A stretch of DNA of 64,000 nt from Bizionia sp. M204. Lineage in GTDB: Bacteria > Bacteroidota > Bacteroidia > Flavobacteriales > Flavobacteriaceae. The translations under genes and the position numbers were made by a program. Location: contig NZ_CP046242.1 of the NCBI RefSeq assembly GCF_023205095.1, positions 1,043,001-1,107,000 of the forward strand, in the 5' to 3' direction. Below are positions 28,325-36,718 of the stretch, piece by piece. How positions within the stretch are numbered: position 1 is the stretch's first letter; each line of letters begins with the position of its first letter. The notes below the pieces were generated by a model, which made no database searches, had not been told where the DNA came from, and saw nothing but the letters and a program-made list of their open reading frames with translations.

Positions 28325-28792
28325 TTAACAACATCCAGAACCTGGAGCACACCTATCTATTTTTTCTATTTCAGACAATTTAAGTTTTGATTTTCCAGCG
28401 GGAATACCGCATTTATCTTTAGCCAAACAATCCGTTTGTTTATTGGTTAATAAAAAGTTCGTACCATCAAAATCTAGATCGTATTTTCCTATGGTGCTTC
28501 CTTGGTATTCCACCTCTATTTCTAAATCTTCTAGGTTTAATATCTTTTCAGATAATTCGATTATGGAAACTAGTTTTTCAGGATGTAACCTATGGTCATA
28601 ATCATTGGCTTCCCATAATTGAAAGTTGATGACGTTTTCCGTTCTTACAGTTCCACCGCAATCAATAAAATGTTTATTAATTTTTCCGACTTCCGTTACG
28701 TGAAAATGATTTGGCACTAATTGCCCATTGGGTAATTGAAACGCAATAGTTTCTAATTGACTTAAATGTTGTTTGATTTCTGATAGTTTCAT
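28325..28792 (-). CDS. DUF6428 family protein, cysteine-rich C-terminus, ars operon
   Basis: A 155-residue cytoplasmic protein. The N-terminal 100 residues are a mixed fold (LPNGQLVPNHFHVTEVGKI). The C-terminus holds a Cys-rich patch: CLAKDKCGIPAG and RCAPGSGCC, with five or six Cys that could bind arsenite or another metal. It sits between arsR and arsC (24 and 16 bp gaps) and I recall the family from Bacteroidota ars operons, but its function is not established to my knowledge. Confidence 0.8.
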   Translation of the reverse strand: MKLSEIKQHLSQLETIAFQLPNGQLVPNHFHVTEVGKINKHFIDCGGTVRTENVINFQLWEANDYDHRLHPEKLVSIIELSEKILNLEDLEIEVEYQGSTIGKYDLDFDGTNFLLTNKQTDCLAKDKCGIPAGKSKLKLSEIEKIDRCAPGSGCC

Positions 28793-28815
28793 ATCTGTAT
28801 TTTTACGTTTAGAGT

Positions 28816-29148
28816 TTAGCAGCAGTCGCCTACGCCTTCAATTTTCTGACTTAAAAATTGGTTTAATAATGCGGTTATTTGTTGCCATTCATCTTGATCA
28901 ATACAATAGCAAACACTTGTTCCCGATATACTTCCTTTAATAATGCCCAAGTTTTTTAGCTCTTTCAAGTGTTGTGAAATGGTGGGTTGAGCCAATCCAA
29001 TTTCGGTAACCAAATCGCCACAAATACAGCTGTCTATTTTAAATAAATGCTGTAGTATAGCTATACGAGCTGGATGACCTAGTGCTTTAGCTATTGTTGC
29101 TAATTTGTTTTGCTCATCTGTAAACTTGTCTGTTTTAGTAATTCCCAT
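28816..29148 (-). CDS. arsR: ArsR-family metalloregulator
   Basis: Winged-helix repressor of 110 residues. The recognition region LVTEIGLAQPTISQHLKELKN follows an inducer-binding-like DSCICGD; more Cys occur in SVCYC and at the very C-terminus (VGDCC). It should release DNA on binding trivalent arsenic. It heads the ars operon, and a perfect 12-bp palindrome just upstream is the likely operator. Confidence 0.92.
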   Translation of the reverse strand: MGITKTDKFTDEQNKLATIAKALGHPARIAILQHLFKIDSCICGDLVTEIGLAQPTISQHLKELKNLGIIKGSISGTSVCYCIDQDEWQQITALLNQFLSQKIEGVGDCC

Positions 29149-29162
29149 AATTATGCATTTGT

Positions 29163-29174
29163 ATATTGCAATAT
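29163..29174. promoter_or_regulatory. ArsR operator, perfect palindrome
   Basis: ATATTGCAATAT is a perfect 12-bp palindrome 15 bp in front of the arsR start codon. ArsR-family proteins usually bind such sites in their own promoter, so autoregulation of the ars operon is expected. The divergent topB start is 131 bp away. Confidence 0.6.
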
Positions 29175-29305
29175 TACGATTAAATAATTAAACTGTTTTA
29201 TTTTTTTAAATTTTTTTTCAAAAAAAAGAAATTCTATCATTAGTAAAGGCTGTCATGTTTTCATAAATTTCTGTACTTTGCGCCTTCCTAAAAAATCCAT
29301 GAATA

Positions 29306-31609
29306 GTGAAAGTTTGTATTGCCGAAAAACCAAGTGTTGCCAGAGAAATAGCATCTGTATTAGGTGCTAACACGCGGCATGATGGTTATTTTGAGGGTAA
29401 TGGTTACCAAGTAACTTTTACTTTTGGGCATTTGTGTACTTTAATGGAGCCTAATGATTATAAACCCTATTGGAAAAGCTGGGATTTAAACAATTTACCC
29501 ATGCTTCCGGAAAAGTTTAAAACGAAAGTGGTTTCCAATTCGGGAATTCAGAAGCAATTTAAAATTGTAAAACGCTTATTTGATAAGGCCGATTTAGTTA
29601 TAAACTGTGGTGATGCTGGTCAAGAAGGTGAACTTATTCAGCGTTGGGTCATGGATCAAGCAAACTACAAAGGACCTATTCAGCGCTTGTGGATATCATC
29701 TTTAACAACCGAAGCTATTAAAGAAGGTTTTGAAAACCTAAAGCCATCAGAAGATTATGATAACCTGTATTATGCTGGATTTTCTAGAGCTATTGGCGAT
29801 TGGCTTTTAGGAATGAATGCCACCCGTTTATATACGTTAAAGCACGGTGGATACAAGCAAGTGTTATCGGTGGGACGTGTGCAAACACCCACTTTAGCAA
29901 TGGTTGTTAATCGGTTTAAGGAAATTGAAGATTTTAAGCCTCAACCCTATTGGGAGCTGCAAACCTTATATCGTGATACACTTTTCAGTTATGAAGAAGG
30001 GCGTTTTTTAAAAATGGAAGATGGTGAAGTTTTAGCGAATAAAGTCAAAGAATCTGAATTCGAAATTATTTCAACCTCCAAAAAGAAAGGAAAAGAATAT
30101 GCACCAAAGTTATTCGATTTAACAGGATTGCAAGTACATTGTAATAAGCGTTTTGGCTTTACAGCCGATGAAACCTTAAAACTCGTTCAAAGCTTATACG
30201 AACAGAAAGTGGTAACCTACCCTAGAGTTGATACCACGTTTCTACCCAATGATGTTTATCCAAAAGTGGCTGGTATTTTAAAGAATTTAACCAATTATGC
30301 CGCGTTAACACAACCGCTTTTAGGAAAAAAAATTAAGAAGTCATCCAAAGTTTTTAATGACAAAAAAGTAACTGATCACCATGCTATTATTCCAACAGGT
30401 GTGGAAATAAGGTTGCAATACAACCAACAACAGGTTTACAATAGTATTGTAAAACGGTTTATTGCTGTTTTTTATGAGGATTGTGAAGTGTCCAATACAA
30501 CCGTAATTGGTCAAGCTGCAGACGTAAATTTTAAAACAACCGGTAAGGAAATTTTGAAGAAAGGTTGGCGAATTGTATTTGAAAACCCTGAAAAGGAAAT
30601 TAAAACAGCAGATACATTACCGTCCTTTGTAGAAGGCGAAAAAGGATCGCATGAACCTTCTTTTTTAGAGAAACAAACGAAACCACCCAACCAATTTACA
30701 GAAGCCTCCCTCCTACGTGCCATGGAAACAGCGGGCAAACAGGTAGATGATGATGAATTACGGGAGTTAATGAAGGAAAATGGTATTGGTAGACCATCTA
30801 CACGTGCTAATATTATTGAAACGCTTTTTAAACGCAAATATATTATTCGAAATAAAAAGCAAGTTTTACCAACTACAACAGGCATTCAGTTGATTGATAC
30901 CATTCAGAATGATATTTTAAAATCGGCAGAATTAACCGGAACCTGGGAAAAGCAATTGAAGGATATTGAAAAAGGAACCTTTAAAGCAAGTACGTTTATT
31001 AATAATATGAAACGTATGGTGGATGAATTGGTTTATGAAGTCCGTAGTGAAACTAGACGAGCTAATATATCGCATGTTGTTACATCACAACAAAAAGCGG
31101 CAAAGCCAAAGGCTAATAAACCGAAAACAAGTAAAGGAATTATATCGGAAACCTGCCCTAAATGTAAACAAGGAACGCTAATAAAAGGTAAATCAGCTTT
31201 TGGTTGTTCGGAATACAAATCTGGATGCAAATTGGTTTTACCCTTTAAATTACACGATAAGAAAATTTCTGAAAAACAATATATACGATTACTTCAAAAA
31301 GGATCAACCGTAAATTTGAAAGGCTTCAAGACAGATTCAGGTACTGTAGAAGGTTTGTTGCGTTTTGACGAAAACTATAAATTAGTTTTAGAACCTAAAA
31401 AGGAAAAACAAAAGCCCGTTCCGGAAACTATAGTCTGTCCTAAATGTCAACAAGGTACTATTGCTAAAGGTCAAACAGCCTATGGTTGCACCAAGTATAA
31501 TAAGGGGTGCGATTTCTTATTAACTTTTAATGACTTACGAGAAAAGGCTCAAGGAAAAAAAATGACCAAAGAATTGGTATTTGAAATTATTCAAAATCAT
31601 GCTAAATAG
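29306..31609 (+). CDS. topB: DNA topoisomerase III (type IA) with two zinc ribbons
   Basis: Type IA topoisomerase of 767 residues that relaxes and decatenates DNA. The TOPRIM domain opens with CIAEKPSVAREIA and has DAGQEGELI; the catalytic Tyr is in VTYPRVDTTFLP. The later core motif is GIGRPSTRANIIETL. Two C-terminal zinc ribbons follow a Lys-rich linker: CPKCKQGTLIKGKSAFGC and CPKCQQGTIAKGQTAYGC. The start is GTG (MKVCIAEKP); the nearby ATG at 29299 meets a stop after one codon. Length is normal for Bacteroidota TopB. Confidence 0.95.
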   Translation: MKVCIAEKPSVAREIASVLGANTRHDGYFEGNGYQVTFTFGHLCTLMEPNDYKPYWKSWDLNNLPMLPEKFKTKVVSNSGIQKQFKIVKRLFDKADLVINCGDAGQEGELIQRWVMDQANYKGPIQRLWISSLTTEAIKEGFENLKPSEDYDNLYYAGFSRAIGDWLLGMNATRLYTLKHGGYKQVLSVGRVQTPTLAMVVNRFKEIEDFKPQPYWELQTLYRDTLFSYEEGRFLKMEDGEVLANKVKESEFEIISTSKKKGKEYAPKLFDLTGLQVHCNKRFGFTADETLKLVQSLYEQKVVTYPRVDTTFLPNDVYPKVAGILKNLTNYAALTQPLLGKKIKKSSKVFNDKKVTDHHAIIPTGVEIRLQYNQQQVYNSIVKRFIAVFYEDCEVSNTTVIGQAADVNFKTTGKEILKKGWRIVFENPEKEIKTADTLPSFVEGEKGSHEPSFLEKQTKPPNQFTEASLLRAMETAGKQVDDDELRELMKENGIGRPSTRANIIETLFKRKYIIRNKKQVLPTTTGIQLIDTIQNDILKSAELTGTWEKQLKDIEKGTFKASTFINNMKRMVDELVYEVRSETRRANISHVVTSQQKAAKPKANKPKTSKGIISETCPKCKQGTLIKGKSAFGCSEYKSGCKLVLPFKLHDKKISEKQYIRLLQKGSTVNLKGFKTDSGTVEGLLRFDENYKLVLEPKKEKQKPVPETIVCPKCQQGTIAKGQTAYGCTKYNKGCDFLLTFNDLREKAQGKKMTKELVFEIIQNHAK

Positions 31610-31697
31610 CATATAATTTCATAAATTGTGATAAATATCATGTTTAGAAAGGGTTCTAACCTATATTTTTACCAATTGAAAACCAAAACTTACAATT

Positions 31698-31865
31698 ATG
31701 ATTTCTCAATCCCTTGCACTGTATAACTGGAACAACGGCGTAATAATGATTGGCATTTTTGCCCTCGTTTGTGTCGTCCTAGTTGGAATTTTAATAAACT
31801 TCATGATGAGTGGTAAACCTAAAGAAGATGTAGAAGAAACGGACGATACGGCCACTAATTTATAA
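31698..31865 (+). CDS. Small single-pass membrane protein (55 aa)
   Basis: ATG at 31698, TAA at 31863-31865. The translation has a short N-terminus (MISQSLALYNWNNG), one membrane helix (VIMIGIFALVCVVLVGILINF) and an acidic tail (KPKEDVEETDDTATNL), so a single-span protein. It is followed within 6 bp by a strong terminator, which supports it as a real end of a transcript. Similar short proteins are frequent in Flavobacteriaceae by my recollection; function unknown. Confidence 0.6.
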   Translation: MISQSLALYNWNNGVIMIGIFALVCVVLVGILINFMMSGKPKEDVEETDDTATNL

Positions 31866-31870
31866 TTTTT

Positions 31871-31903
31871 AAACAATTCATTCTTGCAATGAATTGTTTT
31901 TTG
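31871..31903 (+). terminator. Intrinsic terminator after the 55-aa membrane protein
   Basis: AAACAATTCATT (31871-31882) and AATGAATTGTTT (31888-31899) form a perfect 12-bp stem with a 5-base loop, followed by TTTG. It overlaps the -33 element of the next promoter. Confidence 0.75.
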
Positions 31904-31911
31904 TACATTTG
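31884..31911 (+). promoter_or_regulatory. Promoter of the TetR-efflux operon
   Basis: TTG (31884-31886), a 17-base spacer and TACATTTG (31904-31911) fit the Bacteroidota -33/-7 promoter. The TetR start codon follows at 31940. Confidence 0.65.
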
Positions 31912-31927
31912 TTAACCAAACGGTTAA
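31912..31927 (+). promoter_or_regulatory. TetR-type operator palindrome
   Basis: TTAACC-AAAC-GGTTAA is a perfect 6-bp inverted repeat directly after the -7 element, over the expected transcription start. TetR regulators usually bind such sites, so the adjacent TetR gene likely represses itself and the operon. Confidence 0.65.
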
Positions 31928-31939
31928 ACTATAAAGTTA

Positions 31940-32554
31940 ATGACAGCTAAAAAGAAAGACGAAAACACGGAGGAGCAAATTTTAGATGCTGCTAAAAAAA
32001 TATTTCAAACTAAAGGAATGGATGGCGCCCGAATGCAAGAAATTGCAGATGCTGCCAATATAAACAAAGCAATGCTTCATTATTACTATCGTAGTAAACA
32101 ACTACTTTTTGAAGCGGTTTTTAAGAATGCATTTTCCATGCTTGCACCACAGTTAAATACAATTTTAAATGATGACTCGTCTATTGAGGAAAAAGTAAAA
32201 AACTTCACCTCTAACTATATATCATTTATAATAAAACATCCTTATTTACCGAATTTCATTATTCAAGAGTTAAATAGAAATCCAGATTTCCTTCAGAAAA
32301 TTCAAGAGAATTCAACACTCTTAAATATCGAGAAGTTCAAAAAACGAGTGGATTTTGAAATAAAGGAAGGGATTTTAAACCCCATTTCTGGTGAGCAACT
32401 ATTCATTAATATTCTGGCTTTAAACATTTTTCCCTTTGTAGCAAAACCATTGGTTAAGGCTTTTACAAAAGAAGATGATAAAGGTTTTAGGCAGCTTATG
32501 GAAAACCGAAAGACAGAAGTTGCGGATTTTATAATCAATGCCATAAAAAAATAG
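31940..32554 (+). CDS. TetR/AcrR-family repressor of the efflux operon
   Basis: A 204-residue regulator. The N-terminal HTH is typical: AAKKIFQTKGMDGARMQEIA followed by ANINKAMLHYYYRSKQLLFEAVF. The C-terminal helical ligand domain is unassigned. It opens an operon of TolC, HlyD, OsmC, two ABC ATPases and two permeases, the same content as the CecR-YbhGFSR drug efflux locus of enterobacteria. The operator palindrome sits 12 bp before the start. Confidence 0.92.
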   Translation: MTAKKKDENTEEQILDAAKKIFQTKGMDGARMQEIADAANINKAMLHYYYRSKQLLFEAVFKNAFSMLAPQLNTILNDDSSIEEKVKNFTSNYISFIIKHPYLPNFIIQELNRNPDFLQKIQENSTLLNIEKFKKRVDFEIKEGILNPISGEQLFINILALNIFPFVAKPLVKAFTKEDDKGFRQLMENRKTEVADFIINAIKK

Positions 32555-32558
32555 TACC

Positions 32559-33812
32559 ATGAAAACACGTTTTAGTATATTGATTCTTCTTTTTGTTGGC
32601 TTACAAAGTTGGTCCCAAGACATTGTAACCTTGGACAAGTGCTACCAATTGGTGTCGGAAAATTATCCTCTAGTCAAGCAACTAGCTTTATTAGAAAATC
32701 AAAATGCTTTAGAATTAGATCTTATAGATACCCAAAAACTGCCGCAATTGGACTTTGATGCGCAAGCTGCCTATTTATCAGATGTGACTCAAATACCACT
32801 TCCAGACACTGGCATTGAGCCACCTAATAATTATCAATATCGGGCAACACTTTCTGTGAATCAATTAATTTATACTGGTGGTGCCATTCATGCATCATCT
32901 AAAGCAAAATTGGCTCAACTAAAAACCCAGCAAAAGCAATTGGAAGTGTCGTTGTATCAGTTAAAGCAGCGTGTTAATCAACTATACTTTTCTATTTTGT
33001 TACACAATGAATCATTGGATTTATTAGTAGCCAAAAAAGAGCAATTAGAAAGTAAGTTAGGTGAAATCACAGCAGCAATTGAATACGGAACCATGTTGCC
33101 AACTTCTGATAAAGTGCTGGTAGCCGAACTATTAAAAATAAAGCAACAGGTTACTGAAATCACTAATAATAAAAAGGTGCTAACTGAAACCTTATCGGCC
33201 TTAATAGGTGTGTCTTTAAACGAATTTACCACATTTCAGAAACCTTCACTTGTAACAAGCCTCTCGCCTGCACTTCAACGACCAGAATTAGAATTGTTTC
33301 AGTTAAAAAAAGATGAAATTGAGAGTCAACAGGAATTAATTCAAAAAAACAATATGCCTAAACTATTCGGATTTGCATCGGGAGGTGCGGGAAATCCGGG
33401 TTTAAATATGTTAGACAATTCCTTTCAACCATTTTATACAATTGGTGTCAAGTTAAACTGGACTGTTTTTGATTGGAATGCCAATAAAAAGAAACGTGAA
33501 TCCTTAATGATCAATAAAAATATTATTGAAAATGAAACGGAGATTTTTGAATTAAACACCAATATTGAACTTAATAAGTACGAATTAGAAATAGCTAAAA
33601 TTGTAGAAACGATATTGATAGATACAGAAATCATCAACCTTCGAAAAGCCGTGTTATTAGCAACCGAATCGCAGCTACGAAATGGTGTTATTACGGCCTC
33701 CACTTATGTTACGGAATTAACAAATTTATATGAAGCCGAAAACAGTTTTGCAAACCATAACATTCAATTGCAATTAGCCAAAGCAAATTATAACATAACT
33801 CAAGGACAGTAA
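32559..33812 (+). CDS. TolC-family outer-membrane efflux protein
   Basis: A 417-residue outer-membrane channel subunit. Signal peptide MKTRFSILILLFVGLQSWSQ. Two long coiled-coil helical hairpins of the OEP fold are visible, with the strand-type segment FYTIGVKLNWTVFDWNANKKK in the second half. It would connect to the HlyD-type adaptor encoded two bases downstream and give the exporter an outer-membrane exit. Confidence 0.9.
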   Translation: MKTRFSILILLFVGLQSWSQDIVTLDKCYQLVSENYPLVKQLALLENQNALELDLIDTQKLPQLDFDAQAAYLSDVTQIPLPDTGIEPPNNYQYRATLSVNQLIYTGGAIHASSKAKLAQLKTQQKQLEVSLYQLKQRVNQLYFSILLHNESLDLLVAKKEQLESKLGEITAAIEYGTMLPTSDKVLVAELLKIKQQVTEITNNKKVLTETLSALIGVSLNEFTTFQKPSLVTSLSPALQRPELELFQLKKDEIESQQELIQKNNMPKLFGFASGGAGNPGLNMLDNSFQPFYTIGVKLNWTVFDWNANKKKRESLMINKNIIENETEIFELNTNIELNKYELEIAKIVETILIDTEIINLRKAVLLATESQLRNGVITASTYVTELTNLYEAENSFANHNIQLQLAKANYNITQGQ

Positions 33813-33814
33813 AA

Positions 33815-34723
33815 ATGAAACGACAATATATATATTATTTAGGAATTAGTTTCGGACTATTAACGTTGAATTCTTGTAGCAATTCTAATGGTAAAGCCGA
33901 TGGATATGGAAATTTTGAAGCAACAGAAATCACCGTTTCTGCTGAAAATAACGGAAAGATTATGGCATTTAATGTACAGGAAGGCATTGCGCTTAAAAAA
34001 GATGCCTTTGTTGGTTATATAGACACAATCCCTTTAGCGTTAAAGCGCGAGCAATTACTAGTTTCTAAAGATGTTATTAGTAGTAAATCACAAGGTGTTT
34101 TATCTCAAATAGCCGTTTTAAAGGCGAAATTAAAAACAGCTAATATCAACAAAACTAGAACAGAAAATTTAATAAGAGATAAAGCTGGTACACAAAAACA
34201 ATTGGACGATGTTCAAGGTGAAATAGATGTTATTAAGCAGCAAATACGCAGTGTAGAAATCCAAAATGCACCTGTAGTAAACGAATTGAAAAATTTAGAC
34301 GTTCAACTTAAACAAATTGAAGATCAAATTAATAAATGCAAGATTATAAATCCAATAAACGGCACAGTATTAACCAAATATGCAGAACCTAGTGAAATAA
34401 CAGCATTTGGAAAACCACTTTACAAAATTGCTGATTTAGAAAACATGGAATTGCGTGTTTTTATTAGTGAAACCCAATTAGCCAATATAAAAATTGGGGA
34501 ATCCGTAACCGTTAAAATTGATTCAAATGATACCATGAAGGATTACGAAGGAACCGTCATATGGATTGCATCTGAGGCCGAATTTACACCAAAAATTATT
34601 CAAACTAAAGAAGAGCGTATTGCGCTTGTTTATGCCGTAAAAATAATCGTTAAAAATGATGGTAGCCTAAAAATAGGGATGCCAGCAGAAATGTGGTTAA
34701 ATAACTCAAATAATAATCAATAA
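33815..34723 (+). CDS. HlyD-family membrane fusion protein (YbhG-like)
   Basis: Periplasmic adaptor of 302 residues. The N-terminus carries a lipobox-like Cys (LLTLNSCSNS). The barrel-sandwich halves flank a coiled-coil hairpin at about 80-185; INPINGTVLTKYAEPSEI marks the return lipoyl half, then the beta-barrel domain. It would bridge the ABC-2 permeases and the TolC-like channel. Confidence 0.9.
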   Translation: MKRQYIYYLGISFGLLTLNSCSNSNGKADGYGNFEATEITVSAENNGKIMAFNVQEGIALKKDAFVGYIDTIPLALKREQLLVSKDVISSKSQGVLSQIAVLKAKLKTANINKTRTENLIRDKAGTQKQLDDVQGEIDVIKQQIRSVEIQNAPVVNELKNLDVQLKQIEDQINKCKIINPINGTVLTKYAEPSEITAFGKPLYKIADLENMELRVFISETQLANIKIGESVTVKIDSNDTMKDYEGTVIWIASEAEFTPKIIQTKEERIALVYAVKIIVKNDGSLKIGMPAEMWLNNSNNNQ

Positions 34724-34735
34724 AAACTAAAAACA

Positions 34736-35158
34736 ATGAAACACGTAATTTTCACATTAAGCCTATTGGCTTTAGTAAGCTGTAAAGACAGCAAAAATCA
34801 AGACCTAAAAACGGAAACTGCTGAACAACCTGCGGAGACCGATAACCATCATGATACCCACGAAGCCTCTGGGGTTTATTCCAATGCATGGGTAAGCGAA
34901 ATACAAATTGATAATGGCGAAAAGTGGCAAGCCGATGCAACAACCAATGAAGGTATTCAAAAACTTCAAAACACAATCAATACACAAACAGCTAGCACAT
35001 TAGATGACTATCATAAACTAGCAGAACAACTGAATGACGAGAAAAATTTTGTTGTAAAAAACTGTACAATGAAAGGCCCTTCGCATGACAATTTACACAT
35101 TTGGCTTCACCCATTAATTGAAAAAATTGATGCGCTTTTTAAAAACAGAGGATGTTGA
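34736..35158 (+). CDS. Small lipoprotein in the efflux operon, 3' end apparently frameshifted
   Basis: A 140-residue product as read. Lipoprotein signal FTLSLLALVSCKDSKN. A His-rich stretch (DNHHDTHEA) and NCTMKGPSHDNLHIWLHPL could bind metal. The frame ends at a TGA (35156-35158) with the residues FKNRGC, but a one-base shift at the A5 run 35141-35145 opens a better end, FKTEDVDDAEKITVSIKEN and on to TAA at 35223-35225, just before the OsmC gene. A single extra A (mutation or assembly error) explains this. Function unknown. Confidence 0.7.
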   Translation: MKHVIFTLSLLALVSCKDSKNQDLKTETAEQPAETDNHHDTHEASGVYSNAWVSEIQIDNGEKWQADATTNEGIQKLQNTINTQTASTLDDYHKLAEQLNDEKNFVVKNCTMKGPSHDNLHIWLHPLIEKIDALFKNRGC

Positions 35159-35246
35159 TGATGCTGAAAAAATTACGGTTAGCATCAAAGAAAACATTAA
35201 TGCTTACAACACCTATTTTCAATAATAACTTAAAAAATTTTTTACC

Positions 35247-35705
35247 ATGGAAAAGCATACATATAACGTGAATATTAATTGGACACAAGACCGAAAAGGT
35301 ATGATGTGTTCACCAGAGTTACACAATAATGAAACCAATGAAACCAACTGTTTGGAAGTTGCAACACCACCAGAATTCCCAGGAGGAATGCCAAATATTT
35401 GGTCGCCAGAACATTTATTTACTGCCGCTGTTAGCAGTTGTTTAATGACTACTTTTTTGGCGATTGCAGAATTTTCCAAATTAGAATACGTGAGTTTTAC
35501 ATGTGATTCAAAAGGTATATTAGAAAAAGTAGATGGCAAATTTGTAATGAGCGAGGTGTTATTATTTCCTGAAGTTGTTATTACAGACGAGTCCAAACGT
35601 GATCGTACAGAACGTATTGTTGAAAAAGCAGAAAAAGCCTGTCTAATTTCAAATTCTATTACATCAAAAGTTACTATGGAAACTAAAATTATCGTTCAAA
35701 ACTAA
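35247..35705 (+). CDS. OsmC/Ohr-family protein
   Basis: A 152-residue OsmC-fold protein. The two conserved Cys are in AVSSCLMTTFLAIAE (start of the central helix) and KAEKACLISNSI near the C-terminus, the arrangement of peroxidatic and resolving thiols in Ohr/OsmC. It may detoxify organic hydroperoxides. It lies inside the efflux operon, which suggests co-induction with drug or oxidant export. Confidence 0.88.
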   Translation: MEKHTYNVNINWTQDRKGMMCSPELHNNETNETNCLEVATPPEFPGGMPNIWSPEHLFTAAVSSCLMTTFLAIAEFSKLEYVSFTCDSKGILEKVDGKFVMSEVLLFPEVVITDESKRDRTERIVEKAEKACLISNSITSKVTMETKIIVQN

Positions 35706-35711
35706 AGTGTC

Positions 35712-36614
35712 ATGGGCATTTCAATTAACCATATCAGCAAATCTTATAAACATGTAAAAGCCTTACAGGATATTTCTTTTGAAGTAAAACCAAATGAGCT
35801 TTTTGGTTTAATTGGTCCTGATGGCGCAGGAAAAACAACCCTTTTTAGAATTTTAACAACCTTGTTAATTGCCAATGAAGGTAATGCAACTGTTGCAGGT
35901 TATGATGTGCTGAAAGACTTTAAAGAAATAAGAAAGCACGTAGGTTATATGCCCGGGAAATTCTCATTATATCAAGATTTAACGGTTGAAGAAAATTTGA
36001 GATTTTTTGCAACTATTTTCGGAACCACTATTGCCGAAAACTACGATTTAATAAAAGATATTTATGTTCAAATTGAGCCCTTTAAAGATCGTCGTGCTGG
36101 TAAATTATCTGGAGGTATGAAGCAAAAACTGGCTTTGTGTTGTGCGTTGATTCACAAACCCAAAGTATTGTTTCTTGACGAACCTACAACAGGAGTCGAT
36201 CCCGTTACTAGGAAAGAATTTTGGGACATGCTAAAACGCTTACAACAAAAAAATATAACCATTTTAGTTTCTACGCCTTATATGGACGAAGCTGCCTTGT
36301 GTGATAGAATAGCGTTAATTCAAGATGGCGAAATTTTACAGATTGATACACCGGAAGCCATCGTAAAGCAGTATCCTAAAACTATTTATGACGTTAGTGC
36401 AAACAATATGTATCAATTAATAATGAGCTTAAAAGCTTACCCACATCAGCATAGTGTATATCCGTTTGGTGAGTTTATACATTATACAGATACACGTGCT
36501 GGATTTAATCCTAACGAATTGAAACAGTATTTACAAACCCAAAACCTATCAAATATTACCATTGAAAAAACCCAAGCAACCATAGAAGATAGTTTTATGG
36601 AATTAGCAAAATAA
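35712..36614 (+). CDS. ABC ATPase, N-terminal YbhF-like half
   Basis: A 300-residue ATPase. Walker A is GPDGAGKTT (the Asp-containing form I recall from the first YbhF domain), the signature LSGGMKQK and Walker B VLFLDEPTTGVDP. In enterobacterial YbhF two ATPase domains are fused; here they are separate genes, this one and the next. It supplies one of two catalytic subunits of the efflux pump. Confidence 0.9.
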   Translation: MGISINHISKSYKHVKALQDISFEVKPNELFGLIGPDGAGKTTLFRILTTLLIANEGNATVAGYDVLKDFKEIRKHVGYMPGKFSLYQDLTVEENLRFFATIFGTTIAENYDLIKDIYVQIEPFKDRRAGKLSGGMKQKLALCCALIHKPKVLFLDEPTTGVDPVTRKEFWDMLKRLQQKNITILVSTPYMDEAALCDRIALIQDGEILQIDTPEAIVKQYPKTIYDVSANNMYQLIMSLKAYPHQHSVYPFGEFIHYTDTRAGFNPNELKQYLQTQNLSNITIEKTQATIEDSFMELAK

Positions 36615-36631
36615 AAATATATCTACAAACG

Positions 36632-36654
36632 TAACAGGTTTATAAAACGTGATA
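36632..36654. repeat. Decayed palindromic element in the efflux operon
   Basis: TAACAGGTTT (36632-36641), ATA, and AAACGTGATA (36645-36654) make an inverted repeat with 8 of 10 pairs. It resembles AACAGGTTTT/AAAACCTGTT-type palindromes I recall from flavobacterial intergenic regions. A second short stem, CTCCC/GGGAG, sits right over the Shine-Dalgarno-like region before 36719. Confidence 0.4.
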
Positions 36655-36718
36655 GGTCTCAATTCTGAAATTTCTGGAATTGATAATAATGAGACTCCCA
36701 CTTATGGGGGAGATAAAT

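Noticed and set aside
35138-35160. Programmed -1 ribosomal frameshift in the lipoprotein gene
   Set aside because: The needed shift is +1, and no downstream pseudoknot is evident; an indel or read error explains it more simply.
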